NCBI GenBank assembly: GCA_945859605.1
Contig: OX243814.1
Span: forward strand, 45,142,602-45,206,601
Direction: 5' to 3'
Length of the DNA stretch: 64,000 nucleotides
From: Lumbricus rubellus
Lineage: Eukaryota; Annelida; Clitellata; Crassiclitellata; Lumbricidae
A program made the translations under genes and the position numbers. Within the stretch, counting starts at the first letter, position 1. The number at the start of each line of letters is the position of its first letter. Shown piece after piece: positions 9,201-20,297 of this stretch. The notes under the pieces are model-generated. The model saw only the letters and a list, made by a program, of their open reading frames with translations, had not been told where the DNA came from and did no database searches.

Positions 9201-10779
9201 ATTTTTAACCTGTAGTTTGGACGTGTTGGTGAAGAATTTGGCGAAAGAGGATGATTCCAAATTCAACCATTTGCGTAGGCTATTTCCGCAACATTACAAA
9301 TTGCTTTTGCGTAAGGGGGTATATCCCTACGAATATATGACCTCGGCCTGCAGAATGACCGAAAGGACTCTGCCTCCCAAAGGCTGCTTCTACAGCAAAC
9401 TGACTGAAGAAGACATTTCTCAAGACGACTACGACTATGCGCAACAGATTTGGCAAACTTTTGACATGCAAACTCTCCAAGACTATCACGACCTGTACTT
9501 GCAAACGGACGTTGTATTGTTGGCAGACGTGTTCGAATCTTTTCGAAAAATGTCTATGGAATTTTACGGACTTGACGCGCTTCACTACTACAGCAGCCCC
9601 GGCCTAAGTTTTGACGCTTGTTTACGTATGACTAAAGTGGAATTGGACCTTATAACTGACCCGGACATTTATCTTTTTGTGGAGCGGGGCATGAGAGGCG
9701 GCGTCTCCATGATTTCCAATCGATATGCAAAGTCCAATAATCCGTATCTCGCCCAAGGATACGACCCAAACGTGCCAAATAGTTACATCATGTATTTGGA
9801 TTGTAACAATCTGTATGGTTATGCCATGTCCGAACCGCTCCCGACTGGAAAATTTAGATTCTTAGAGACGGACGAAATTGCTAATTTTGACTTGAGTACT
9901 AAACAGACTGACGATGACTTGGGGTATTTGTTGGAGGTGGACTTGGAGTACCCTTCACATCTCCACGACGCACACAACGACTACCCCCTTGCTCCAGAGA
10001 GTTTGCACATACGACCGGACATGATATCTCCTTATGCAAAGTCCGTTTCACAGAAAATTTCGGCTAAAATTGGCGCTGGGGTCGAAAAATTGACTCCAAA
10101 TCTAATGTCAAAGACTCGGTACGTCGTACATTACAGAAATTTACAATTCTACCTAAAAATGGGGATGAAATTAACCAAAATTCACAAAATACTCGAGTTT
10201 CGGCAAAGTCGATGGTTGAAAAATTATATCGACTTCAACACGTCCAAACGACAGGCTGCAAAATCTTCCTTCGAAAAAGACTTTTACAAATTAATGAATA
10301 ACTCTATTTATGGCAAAACAATGCAGAATAATAGGAAGCACCTGCAGGTCCGTCTCCTCATGAGTGGAAAGCGCGCGAAAAAATTTATTGCTCGGCCAAA
10401 TTTCGAATCGTATACTATAATAAATGAAGATTTGACCGTCATAAAATTAACAAATTCAAACGTCTTTTTGAACAAACCACTCTATGCAGGCATGTGCATT
10501 TTGGACATTTCAAAATTAAAAATGTATGAATTCCATTACGAACATATAATTCCTCTTTACGATTCCGCTTGCAAACTCCTTTTCACGGACACAGACAGTC
10601 TGTGTTACCATATTTTCACCGACGACGTGTACAGGGATATGCAAAGTAACCTAGACGAATACGACACCTCAGACTATCCCTGTGAGCACTTCCTTCACAG
10701 CCGCACTAATGCCAAAGTAATTGGGAAATTTAAAGACGAGTGTAATGGGGAGGCGGTTTTGGAATTTTGTGGGTTGCGG
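4055..10779 (+). CDS. multi-exon gene ending in a virus/Polinton-type family B DNA polymerase (truncated by gap)
   Basis: I can join nine exons with canonical GT-AG borders and one continuous frame: 4055-4064, 4300-4374, 4822-5031, 5203-5676, 5842-5898, 6028-6108, 6698-6859, 7091-7397, 7746-10779+. The first seven introns are all phase 1, the last phase 2; every junction keeps frame, which is strong support. The parts encode in order a short Glu/Arg-rich coiled coil (exon 2), an Ala/aromatic linker (3), acidic repeats and a charged helix (4), a basic peptide (5), a Gly/Ser linker (6), a SUMO-interaction-like motif plus polyalanine (7), a cysteine-rich zinc module (8) and the polymerase (9). 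The polymerase is of the protein-primed type found in Polintons, adintoviruses and relatives. Such genes usually have no introns, so the host-like front end is unusual. It may be a domesticated gene or an intron-bearing mobile element; no TIRs, integrase or capsid genes were seen nearby. The 3' end is lost in the gap at 10780. Confidence 0.75.
4446..4660 (+). repeat. direct repeat of about 70 bp inside intron 2
   Basis: CCTCCTCCTTTGCACATCC, then TTTGGTCT(G/A)GCATCCTCCAG and GACTCTAACG, occurs at about 4448-4520 and again at about 4591-4660, with only a few differences. It lies in the intron between 4374 and 4822. Function unknown. It could be a regulatory duplication or remains of a duplicated exon; no splice borders frame it. 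Confidence 0.6.
5203..5676 (+). CDS. exon 4: six acidic 15-residue repeats then charged helix
   Basis: From about 5232 to 5501 the exon has six units of 45 bp encoding variants of M-x-R-A-A-E-E-A-E-M-V-E-D-x-D. It then has a 24-bp minisatellite (about 5545-5650) encoding (AEEERKKE)n. The first block is strongly acidic with a regular Met/Ala/Glu pattern, and the second is a highly charged single helix. The acceptor is TTATTTACAG and the donor CCAG|GTAAAA, phase 1 at both ends, so the exon can expand or be skipped without shifting frame. I know no polymerase with such an extension. Repeat number is likely to vary between individuals. Confidence 0.65.
6186..6240. repeat. (CA)n microsatellite in intron 6
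   Basis: About 24 CA units ending in CGCACGCATGCATG, within the intron between exons 6108 and 6698. No function is inferred. Confidence 0.9.
6698..6859 (+). CDS. exon 7: SUMO-interaction-like motif and polyalanine
   Basis: The exon begins with FYIDLAESDDSCE, which fits a SUMO-interacting motif (hydrophobic I-D-L core followed by acidic and phosphorylatable Ser residues). It is followed by a GCG run encoding about 13 alanines broken by one glycine, then a Gly/Ser/Ala linker. Acceptor TTTTTCTAG, donor TCAA|GTAAGC, phase 1 at both ends. Together with the basic AKRRL...KEKKH peptide of exon 5 this suggests a nuclear, SUMO-associated protein. That is inference from short motifs. Confidence 0.55.
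7091..7397 (+). CDS. exon 8: cysteine-rich zinc module
   Basis: Cysteine pairs follow as CESC, CDGC, CPQC and CVTC across about 60 residues, rich in Arg/Lys between pairs. This gives eight cysteines, enough for two C4 zinc sites in a treble-clef or RING-like crossed layout. A further lone Cys (SCQN) follows. The exon ends GAAGG|GTAAGT in phase 2 and joins exon 9 at 7746. I do not recognise a named domain. A DNA- or protein-binding zinc module directly before a polymerase is a reasonable reading. Confidence 0.6.
7746..10779 (+). CDS. exon 9: protein-primed type family B DNA polymerase with embedded zinc/HNH-like motif
   Basis: The acceptor is TTTCTTTAG. Numbered from 7750: an N-terminal region with GSSYIPTP and a conserved N-x-DDDRCF stretch (about 90-120) found in invertebrate PolB proteins; a C2H2-like finger CPYCLYCF (about 225); Exo I YADFES (about 281); a four-cysteine plus RHHCHMTGNF...CSPCN block (about 375-415), which looks like an endonuclease-VII/HNH-type zinc motif; Exo II FHNLKGYDSH (about 434); Exo III YLQTD (about 587); polymerase motif A YLDCNNLYGYAM (about 683); motif B KLMNNSIYGK (about 847); motif C FTDTDS (about 944). 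All catalytic aspartates are present and there is no stop or frameshift in over 1,000 codons. The frame enters the assembly gap just after the EFCGLR motif, so only the C-terminal thumb is missing. Confidence 0.9.
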
Positions 10780-10979
10780 NNNNNNNNNNNNNNNNNNNNN
10801 NNNNNNNNNNNNNNNNNNNNNNNNNNNNNNNNNNNNNNNNNNNNNNNNNNNNNNNNNNNNNNNNNNNNNNNNNNNNNNNNNNNNNNNNNNNNNNNNNNNN
10901 NNNNNNNNNNNNNNNNNNNNNNNNNNNNNNNNNNNNNNNNNNNNNNNNNNNNNNNNNNNNNNNNNNNNNNNNNNNNNNN
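10780..10979. other. assembly gap, exactly 200 N
   Basis: A run of 200 N, probably a placeholder of unknown true length. It interrupts the polymerase coding region, so any frame reading across it is meaningless. Confidence 0.99.
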
Positions 10980-11155
10980 ATTCAGCATTACGTGGACTGC
11001 AGGCATGCAGCAGACGCTACAACTAATAAGTCCCACGTGCCGAAACGAACATTCAGACATTTCATTATGTTCAAGTTTTTTTCTTCCGGTCCCAGTTTCT
11101 GGAACGAACGGCAGTTACAGAAGTGTCAAACTGGCTGGAGAGTAGCCTACATGTA
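10980..11155 (+). CDS. possible polymerase C-terminal continuation after gap
   Basis: The frame starting at base 10980 opens with QHYVDC, which resembles the H-x-x-Y-x-x-C segment that follows the palm in this polymerase family, then runs to a TAG at about 11153-11155. The later part is not recognisable and lacks the expected conserved Asp/Arg-rich terminus, so it may be decayed or an intron. This frame is not the one produced by counting through the 200 N, which is acceptable if the gap size is arbitrary. Confidence 0.3.
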
Positions 11156-12090
11156 GGAACGGCCATTCGCAGATGAGAGAAAGTTCTGTGACAACCTTTT
11201 TAACGATCGTCAAGCTTGATTGGTCGTTTTGTTCCGTCAAAACATCTTTTGTTTTCTTGGTAGAAAACATCTTTGAGATGCTTTTTCGTCCGAAGATATC
11301 TTTTTGCATTTTTAACTTTTCTTTTTCACTCGATTTGGTCTTTTGTGTAGATCTAACTCCTGTCAGCTGTTCATGATTTACACTGTAATGCATTTTAAAG
11401 CAGGCAACTGAAACTTGTGAACGGTAACCAGATATAGCGCGACATGTATTGTATGCAGGCCTACGTTGATGCTTCAGTTATATGTGTTGTAATGCGATTT
11501 AATGTGTTACTAATGTGATACACTGTGTCGAAATGTGACGTACCGTGATGCAATATTATGATAATTATACTACATGTATATTGTATAAGCCCTATTGTAT
11601 AATGCAATTCGCTGTGATGTCATTAAATGTTTTGCAATGAGATCATTCTGTTGCGATAAACTGTGACGTAATCATCGTCGTAATGCGTTGCATTGTGATG
11701 TACTGTAATGTAATGTGATGCAATCTGATGTAATGCGCCGGAATCGAATGTAGCCTACTGCGACGCAATCTGTGGTGCCCTGTGATGTGATGAAATAATG
11801 TGATAATAAAAGCAATTTTAGTGTAGGCCCCTATCTATGGGTATAAAGTACAATGTTACATTATTTCATGTTGTAGAACTGTTGTCAATGACAGCCAATT
11901 TTCACGCCGTGTTGCCGACAGTGACCCATTTTGTCACTGACAGATTGTTCTTGAGAGGCATATAAAACAAATGTCCATAATTATTTATAGCTGGGTGTAA
12001 GACAAATGCGTAACGAATGGAAATGGAAAAAATGGGATTTATGAAGAAGAACAGATTGACGTCTGCGTTTCATGGAAATCCATTTCCGTG
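11156..12090. other. intergenic with cryptic TGATGTAATG repetition
   Basis: From about 11470 to 11810 variants of TGTAATG, TGATGTAATG and TGATGCAAT recur dozens of times without strict period. This is a decayed microsatellite. No open frame or other feature is supported. Confidence 0.6.
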
Positions 12091-12094
12091 TGTC

Positions 12095-12390
12095 CTTCTT
12101 TCTGTCTGCCTGCCTGTATGTCTTTCTGTCTGTATGTCGGTCTGTCTGTCTGTATTTCGGTCTGTATGTCGGTCTGTCTGTCTGCCTTTCGGTCTGCATG
12201 TCGGTCTGTCTGCCTTTTGGTCTGTCTGTATGTCGGTCTGTATTTCGGTCTGTTTGTATGTCGGTCTCTCTGTCAGTCGTTTGGTCTGTATGTCAGTTTG
12301 TCTGTCTGTCCAATCATTTGTTTTTATGACCGTCCTTCTGTCTGTGTGTCTGTCTGTCTTTCTGTCTGTGTGTGTCTACTTATTTCTTTA
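12095..12390. repeat. (TCTG)n degenerate microsatellite
   Basis: TCTG, TCGG and TATG tetramers alternate for about 300 bp. Long open frames rich in Cys, Val and Ser cross it in three phases, a product of the repeat only. Confidence 0.9.
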
Positions 12391-12979
12391 CAAGTACATG
12401 CATACTCTTTCCCCCTTTTGCTACCTGTTCGCTTCTCTGCACATGTCTTTACCTTTCTTAACGTCTCCGTGTCTATATCTCTCTTCCTCCTTCTGCACAT
12501 TCGAACGTCTGTCTCTGTATGCAACTATGCATGCTGTATTTTTCTCTCATTGTATTCATCTGTTATTTATAAAGCCTTCACATTTTTTGGTCTGTTTACC
12601 TGTCAGACCGGTCTTTGTATGTCCATCCGTCCTTCCTCGACCTCTGTCATATACTACGGCTTCATACTTCACTCAACTACAGTGCAAAAAATGACATTGG
12701 CTAATTACCGAATCTTTTACATTATTTTTCCTCGGACCTCAAGAAGACAAGCGTTGACGCATAACTAGGCAGCTTAGAGTTACAATTTCTTTATTGAAAT
12801 ATGTCATTCTTACGAAATGAACCATGGTCAGTGGAAATTACAGCTGCATACAATATAACTAGTTTCAAAAGAGTTTGGCTATAATAGTTATTGTTTCAAT
12901 TAGCCTGCATCACGTCATAACAACATGATTACTGATTAACCTCGCCGTCTTTATTTGACCAGTCTGAGTTGCGCCTTCA

Positions 12980-13480
12980 TCGACTTCAACTATAACTCAG
13001 CTGCGGCCAAACGTCTACGACTCTACGTCATCTGACAAAGTAGTATTCAAACAATAATATTATATGACACTTTAATGTGTAATTATGAGCTTCACTGCCT
13101 TCCTGTTGCTGATCGTGTCCAATTCAAGATAGCAACACTGGCTTCGAAAGCTAAGCTTATATATGAAGGGCACCCTTACGACTACATTACTAAGCTGTGT
13201 CTTCTGTAATTTCTACACAAACTGGCTGGTTCTCGCTCCCGTTTGCATGTCTCTCGAAATGACTTCATTGCACCCAGTAATCGAACCACACCACCCACCG
13301 TTTTCATCGAATTTGGAATGGGCTTTCGTCTTACGCCACAGATTCTACACTTGACTATAATTATGGTTTCTGAAGACTGTTAAAAACGCACCTCTCATCT
13401 GCTTGATGGCCACTTGTTGAGCGCTACTGATAGAGACTGTTAAGAGGCGCTTTAGAAGTGTCCTGTTCACTACACTACAT
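12980..13480 (+). pseudogene. non-LTR retrotransposon reverse transcriptase, C-terminal remnant
   Basis: Broken frames read YNSAAAKRL, then LHCLPVADRVQFKIATLA, then GHPYDYI. This matches the order of the conserved C-terminal end of many LINE ORF2 proteins (Q-N-x-A-A-x-L, L-H-W-L-P-V-x-x-R-I-x-F-K, P-x-Y-I). A LINE-tail-like GAGGCGCTTTAGAAGTG follows near 13445. There are stops and frame changes, so it is dead and 5' truncated. The clade is not assignable by eye; CR1/L2/Rex-like is most likely. Confidence 0.65.
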
Positions 13481-15913
13481 GCATACTCATCATTATGTTT
13501 GCACCACTCGATTCATCCTTTGTTGAGTGGACATACTTTATCTTTCCACTTCTTTTGTTGCTTCGCGCATTAATTCGTAACTGCGTTCCATCAACGGATT
13601 TTCGAGGATTTCTCTTCCATCTTCCTCGTGCTTTCGTGTGGATTTAGTGGCTGTCGTCAAGCAATAAATCGTCTCCATGGATGACCAATTACGTCATGCT
13701 CCAAGTGATGTATAGTCTTCCTATTCTTCACCCAACAGACAGACAGACCGACAGATAAAGAGAGACAGAGAGGAACTTCTGGGTTGTATATATATATATA
13801 TTTTATATATATATATATATATATATCTGGAAAGTGTATACCACGTTCCTGAGTTCATTGTCTCCAAGTTCCTGAATTTGTCTCTGTCGTTGTCTTTTTG
13901 TGTTTGTATCTCTATGTAGGTTATCTAAAATGATAGTATCTGCTTTTCTGTTGCTAGATCTATCGGTTGACGTGTAGCTGTCGGTCTGTTTGGATGGCTG
14001 CTTGTCCGTCTCAGTTTCTGTTCCTCCTTCTGGGCGTGTGTATTTGTCTGCATCTCTGTCTATGTCTGTTTGGTTATCAGCAGGTGTTGCACATCGGTTT
14101 GTGGATGACAGGAGGGAGAGAGGGCAGGAGGAAGGGACGGACGGAAGGAGGGACGGACGGACGGAGAGAGAGAGAGTGAGCCTTAGATATAGTGGAATCA
14201 TCAACTAATCCATGAAACATTGCCGGCGTAATAGCAAGACGTCTACCAGATTGTTTTTTCTCTGTTCTTTCTCTCTGCGTTGGTCTCATCTATAGGCCTA
14301 ATACGTTAACAGCCCAGTATTTCCAGTTCAGTAGGACCATTTCGTGCACATTCTGATCTGTTGTTTTTAAACAGCGACTTTAATTAAATCAGGTTGAAGC
14401 AAATAATATTGTTAGCGAATCAAAACCACAGCTGCACAAAATGGACACCAATTTGGTCTTTCAAGTTAATTGGACGAAATTATCTGACAGTAGGCCACAG
14501 AGCACTTACGTAAATCATAACCGACTGTATTTTTAGCAACGTATATGATCAACACTGAGTCTATATCAAAGCAGAGCCACCGAGGTGGATCCACCAGTGA
14601 CGTCATGTATGAAAACAAAAACAAGGTAGTAAAATAGTTAATGAAGGCCATTTAACAAACGCATCACGATTACACCTGAAATTCATATGCAATGACCACA
14701 TCCACTGTCCGCTTTGAAACTGGCTTCCGGCAGACTACTGTGGTATAGGACTATCGCGGTTATTGGCCTGGCATCGACTGAATCGTTATGGTTCATTGTA
14801 GTCAATACGGTAATGCGTAGGCGTTTCTATTGAGCAATTGTTGCTACAAATTTATATAGCACCGCTTAGAGATCGAACAAAGGCGCTCCCAACCTAAAAC
14901 AATCAACATCAGCTGCAGGTGTCAAACCGATTGTCCTTCAGGTGTTTGGAGAAAAAGTGTCGCAGTTAAACTTGGATTTGGCGAAGTATTAGTTCTGAGG
15001 CACACCTGAATAGATACGGATAGGGTCACAGTCAGGCAGGCGGGCGAGGGCGGGCGGGCGGGCAAGCGGGCAAGTGGGCGGGTGGGCGTACGTACATGTA
15101 CTTATTTACAGATTTGAATGGCAGTATGTCAGCAAAAGATCTGATGAAGAAATACAAGCTCAGAAAACGTAAACGGTTTTTTACTTATCTTAAAACTTTC
15201 TATTCAAGACTGCAGGCAAATGCCTTGCATTCCAAGATATTTCTTTCAGCAACGCACTTTTACACAGTGTTAGCATAATAGAACTGTATTATCAGCTATA
15301 TTATTGAATTAGTGTAAAGTAGTGTCAAAAAGTGCCTAAATTTTACGGCTGCACATAAAAGGGAAAAAGCGAAGCAGTCAACAACCTATCTTTAGAAAGC
15401 AACTGTATCAACAATGTATATGTATATATACGCCTGGAATCCGGTGACGCCATATAATGCTCATACAGTCATACATGTAGGTTTAGTCTACTCTCAAGAC
15501 TGCCCAGTGCCCACTCAGTCAGGGTACACCCTTTAGGATGCTATTAGACATTATCTAATCCCTTAGAGCCGTCAGTAGGCTAAGACGTTACTTTAAAGAT
15601 TATGCCTTTGAGACGCTGGACAGAAATAGCGCAGCATTAACTTGTCAAACTGCGAAGCATCATGGCCTTGCTCAGTTTTTTCATATTTACATGAAAACGG
15701 CACGATACATTATCATCTTCGTTGAAAAGACTAACAACCACCATTTCCATCATTGTGAATTACATGTAGGTGCAGTGTGCATATATCAACACACGGACTA
15801 CGTGCTCCTTCACAACTGCGCCCACTCTTTGGTGGAGCGATGCCTCCAAGGCTTTTTTAAATAGTGTATATTATATATGCATATACTATATATGTAAATA
15901 ATATATATGTATA
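13481..15913. other. non-coding with several simple repeats
   Basis: It holds an (AT)n run at 13786-13826, a purine-rich GGGACGGAC/GAGA tract at 14105-14176, and a (GGGC)n/(GGGCAAGC) G-rich tract at about 15035-15090. No gene was recognised. Open frames here are short and lack family resemblance. Confidence 0.5.
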
Positions 15914-16096
15914 CATAGGCGTACGGGAGATTTCAGCAGTGGGAGGCAAAGATTGATCTTCTGCCCGAAAAATGTATCCGGCAAAAAATTGACGACTTTT
16001 TTAGTCGTCCGGGGCTGTGTTTGCGCGAAAAACTAGACTTGCCCGAAATTTGGGGGGGGGGCATTTACCCCCTGGGCCCCCGCCTCGTAAGCCTAT
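15914..16096. mobile_element. small TIR element (MITE-like), about 183 bp
   Basis: The left end ATAGGCGTACGGG and the complement of the right end, ATAGGCTTACGAG, match at most positions. The inside has a GACGAC-TTTTTTA-GTCGTC hairpin and a G9/C5 tract, a style shared with the outer hAT at 21559 (AAAAAGTTGATGACC...GGTC). I could not find a clear target duplication, so superfamily is open. Confidence 0.5.
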
Positions 16097-16368
16097 ATAA
16101 TATAATATATATAGCATAGACCTATATATATCTCTCTCTGATTTCGTATACGGTATATGAAACATGCATTAGTATACGAAGTAACAACTTCTTTAGCCAC
16201 GCACTATTTTCTAGGGAAAAAAGAGTAATAGGCCTACCATGCACAAAACATAACGGTTCCTCTCGCCTATAATTATCTGAATCAATCTCTCAATAGACAT
16301 ATCGACAATCAATTATTTATCTATTATTCATTATTTTGCTTGTTCGTGCGCCCTACTCTTTTTTTTAA

Positions 16369-17219
16369 CCCTTATAGGGTAACCGGGGGGTAAAAAATAA
16401 CCCCCAGCCTACTTTTTTTCGTATACTTTTTTTGAATAAAAGAAAACAGACTTGTGCTTTTGTGACTTTTCCTAAATATGTTTTTTCTTCACAATGTCGT
16501 TTTCAGTTGTGCCAAATTGCGCTGCCACCTAGCGGCAGACTAGTGTGAAAAGTAAGGTTTCATATTCCAGTACTGGATAAATCATTTCTACACTATGTAG
16601 ATGTAAGCATAGTGTAGTTGATAGAACTGAATTGTTGGAGATATGTGGTTCTTGTATTTTTGCATATGAATTAGCCATTCTTTGCTGTATGATTTCTATT
16701 TCAGGTTGCATTATATTAGTGTAGTTTACGTACTTTTGCATAAAGCTATCGAAAGAACTAGGTACCGTATTTACAACGCCACAAAAGGCGCCGTGGACTC
16801 ATTCGACCAGGAAACAAAGGGATACACTTGCAGTTACAGGACCAGAAGATGGCCTCTTCTATTCTTGGTTGATGTAGCAGCGCTCAACGCATACATGTAG
16901 GCTATATCATAATTATAGAAGTTGCAGAATCCAACATGGCGAGATCACGCACATTCAGTAGGCCTACGTTTGGACAAGCGCCGTGTGTTCCTGCTAGAAG
17001 TTGGTCATGAGCTAATCAGACCTCTTATAATCACGAGTCATCATTTTAATTCAAGATTTGTTACTCATTACGTTCAACAATGTCCTTTTCTATCATATAA
17101 ATTAAACAGGACCGAAATTGGTTAAACATTTCCCTAGATTTGACGAAAATAAATTGGGGGTATTTTTTTACCCCCCGGTTACCAACAACTGTAACCGAAA
17201 AGGGGTTACCCTATAAGGG
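16369..17219 (+). mobile_element. degenerate piggyBac-type transposon, 851 bp
   Basis: Flanked on both sides by TTAA (16365-16368 and 17220-17223). The termini are perfect 16-bp inverted repeats CCCTTATAGGGTAACC, followed on each side by a GGGGGGTA/TACCCCCC block. CCC-start ends in a TTAA target define piggyBac. The interior carries remnants of the transposase C-terminus (next entry). It is internally deleted, since a full element is over 2 kb. Confidence 0.88.
16742..17125 (+). pseudogene. piggyBac transposase, C-terminal remnant
   Basis: The frame to 16899 contains YNATKGAVDSFDQ, YRTRRWPL and D-x-x-x-x-NAY, the conserved stretch around and after the last catalytic Asp of piggyBac transposases (DDE_Tnp_1_7). 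It stops at TAG 16898-16900. After a frame change the next frame (from about 16922) reads KRRVFLLEVGHELIRPLI, the usual continuation. The N-terminal two thirds and first catalytic residues are missing, so it cannot transpose itself. Confidence 0.8.
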
Positions 17220-17329
17220 TTAACTGATCAATAAGCTTACATTTTTTGCTTGATAAATCTGCTCATTCACATGTACGCCTATATCAGCTTACACACGCAG
17301 ACGCATGTAATCATAATTAATTATCCTCT

Positions 17330-17640
17330 CGTCGTTTTTTCGCCTTCTTCTTTTTGTTCTTCGTCTTGTTCTTGCTCTTCTTTTACTTCTTTTTCGTCAT
17401 CTTCTTCATCTTATTCTTCCTCCTCCTCCTCATCGTCTTCTTATTATTCTACCCTCTCATCTTCCTGCTTCACTTCGCATTCTTCTTATTGTTGACATTT
17501 TCCTCATTCTTACATTTCTTCCCATTAACTGCATTGTTTCCAATACATCCATTAGCCTACCCATTGTTCGCGTAGTTTTTCTTCATCGTCATCATCATCA
17601 TTCTTCTTCGCATTATTATTGTTCTTCTTCATTCGATGAT
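17330..17640. repeat. pyrimidine-rich (TTC/TCC/TCA)n tract
   Basis: About 300 bp of TTCTTC, TCCTCC and TCATCA triplets. Frames give poly-Ser, poly-Phe or poly-Leu and are artefacts of the repeat. Confidence 0.9.
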
Positions 17641-19555
17641 TTTTATAGCGCCTCTTCACTGAAACCAACTCCACTGCAGTAAAAGAGAGGAGGAGAACGA
17701 ATGATTAACTGTTCGTATATCGCGTATACAGATTAGATATCGGTAATCGATCATGGCCGCTATCGTTAACGAACTCCAGTCCATTTATAATTAATGGACG
17801 GCATTTGACCTAGGATTTGGATTCCACTATATATGTGTATATATAAAATGTATATAGTGGCATTACTGAAACGAAGAGACCCGAACTGTATGATATATAT
17901 TGTTATATACATATTAGATGTCTTTACATATACAGTGCATATATCCTATTCCGGCTCTCTCTTGGTATACAACCCTCCTTTGTCATCATATATTATGTGG
18001 CGGTCCACACCAAGATCGGTTTTAAGGGGTCGAAAATTACACATCAGATATATTAGGGAAAGAGTATAGGCTATTATTTTGTGTCTTTTTGGTTTTTGTT
18101 TTTAAAAAGTAACAAAAAAATTAGTTAATTTTTTAAAAACCTTTTAAAGACAAGTTTAAAGCTATTTTAATGCTCTGGATATGCATTTAAATTTGTTTTA
18201 ATTAACTTAATTAATCAATTAATTAATTGGATCACGGTTTGCCTTAGTATATCTGGGGTTAGAATAAAGCTAGAGCAATAATTTTTGCGCCGTTTTGAAG
18301 TCGGAGACAAGAACTTTTAAATGACGTATCAAACCCAATATGTTGTAAAATCACCTTAAAACCAATTTCTGTGTGTGGCCGCTGTGGCGCCGCATAATTA
18401 TACAGTCTAATAACATCAACCTACGTCTTCCGCTTGGCTTTTTACTCACCATTCACTCGTCGACAATCCTTCCAATATGGAAGAGATGGGAGACAAGAAT
18501 CTCCCATCAAGATGTAGGCCTATACATACGCCAGCAAGTTTTTCTTCCTACCTCTGATTAATAATTATTCGTTTCAAGGATCTTTCTCATCCATGGTGCA
18601 CCATTTGAAGTACATGTATCTTTCCATTTCACAGAGATCTTTCTGTATATTATATAGGCTATACATGTAGGCTATTCGTGTAATATATTATATATATAGG
18701 CTATATATATTATGTATTATATATTATATAATATAATATTATGTAATTGTATTTATACTTTAGAAGATGAATGAAGATGTTATATGCATTCTTTGTCAAA
18801 AAGTAGAAAAATTGCTTTCCGAAGAGTTCCAGGTCTAGATTTTAAAATATGTTTGCATTGACAATAATATTGACAATGCCATTGGTTGATGGCTATTTAT
18901 AGCCAATAATTATATAAACGTTCGTCGTTGAAGTCAATTATCAGTTCATAAACATATTGAACTTCAAGCATCTGTGGAACCTGTTTTCCATCTTCCTAAT
19001 TAAATAAACAAGTCTCACAGACACATGTAGGCCTATATATCCAAATTGCTATACATATACATACATTATATGTACTAAATACATATATACATGTAGACTG
19101 TAGTAGTGCATGTGCGTTTGTGTGTGCCTGCGTGTGTGAGTGTGGTGGTGAGTGAGGGCGTGCGTGTGTGATATTAAGCTTAAGTGTATGGTTTTTCTCT
19201 CAAATATGCCTGTAGGCCTAGACAACTCTTGTAAACATGCATAATAGTGCGCGGTATATTAATACGACTAATAAGCGAAGTAAATGATGTATTGTGCAGG
19301 AACAATAAGTTTCTTTCTGCATTTTAAAATCATTATAAACAGAAGAAGATGGAGAAATTTTTTTGGATCGACGTGTTGACTTGTTATGAAAGAATTAAAT
19401 CGGATAAATCTCATTAAGAGAAGCTATTGTGAATAAGACCCACAATTATTACAATTCGAATCATATGTGTTTATATAGGCCCTACTGTGATACTGAGTAG
19501 ATGTGTATTGTGTAATGACGTCGTACTATGATAATTGACGTCAGTGCCTCGCTCT
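17641..19555. other. non-coding, AT-rich
   Basis: Many TATATA and TATAGGC tracts (notably 18650-18740) and a GTGTG-rich stretch at 19105-19170. No gene, RNA or transposon end could be supported. Confidence 0.5.
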
Positions 19556-19559
19556 GCAC

Positions 19560-19775
19560 CTTCTCTGCCGTGAGAGAGAAACAGAGACAGAGAGGCGGAG
19601 AGGAAGAGGGACAGAGACAGGGAGAGAAAATGACAGAGTGAGTGACAGAAACAGAGATACAGAGACAGAGACAACCAGACAGACACGGACAGACGACCGA
19701 ACAGACAGAGACAGACAGAAAGAGACAGCCAGACAGCCAGACAGAGGAAGCCAGACAAACACAGCCAGCCAGACA
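19560..19775. repeat. (GACA/GAGA)n microsatellite
   Basis: Degenerate ACAGAGACAGACAGAC for about 210 bp. Another tract of the same kind is at 24845-25230. Confidence 0.9.
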
Positions 19776-20115
19776 TATACATGTAGAGGGACATTGAAAT
19801 GGGGAAGAGATTTATTATGATGAATGCGTCGATGAAACGCATGTGAATACACAATGAAGTTTACGTTTTGAGTCGTTTCCTTTCAGCCTTTGTTATCCTT
19901 TCAGTTGTTTTTCACACACACAGAAAAATGCAACTCACACGATTCCTGCTAATTGCCTCACGATGGATGCTGCCGTTCCAACCAAGGCCCCATCCGATCG
20001 ACCGACTAACTATAGAACACTCGGTCTATCATGCGGTAATGTAACTATCAAATTACTTGTGTAATTATGCTGTATTACATGTATGACTCATCTAAATCAA
20101 GGTTGAAAGAAAATT

Positions 20116-20297
20116 TAATTGGCTATGGCCAGTGAAACAGAAGATTAATAATAATTATTATAATTATTATGTAAGTCCAGAAAAAAACACGATCAAGTGA
20201 AGTGTGTTCAAATTAATTTGAACACACTTCACTTGATCGTGTTTTTTCAGGACTTACATGTATATCAACCTTCTGTTTCACTGGCCATAGCCAATTA
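20116..20297. mobile_element. palindromic MITE of about 182 bp
   Basis: TAATTGGCTATGGCCAGTGA at the left returns as its exact complement at the right end. Inside, a 34-bp arm (AACACGATCAAGTGAAGTGT onward) mirrors around CAAATTAATTTG, so the whole element folds into one hairpin with a small internal asymmetry. TA at both edges fits a Tc1/mariner-type TA target. No coding capacity. Confidence 0.75.

Noticed and set aside
12017..12768. Two 225-residue Cys/Val/Ser-rich frames
   Set aside because: Driven by the (TCTG)n repeat in overlapping phases, with no unique domain.
15136..15165. CTGATGA...GAAA hammerhead-ribozyme-like core
   Set aside because: No stem II between the two conserved parts and no closing helices.
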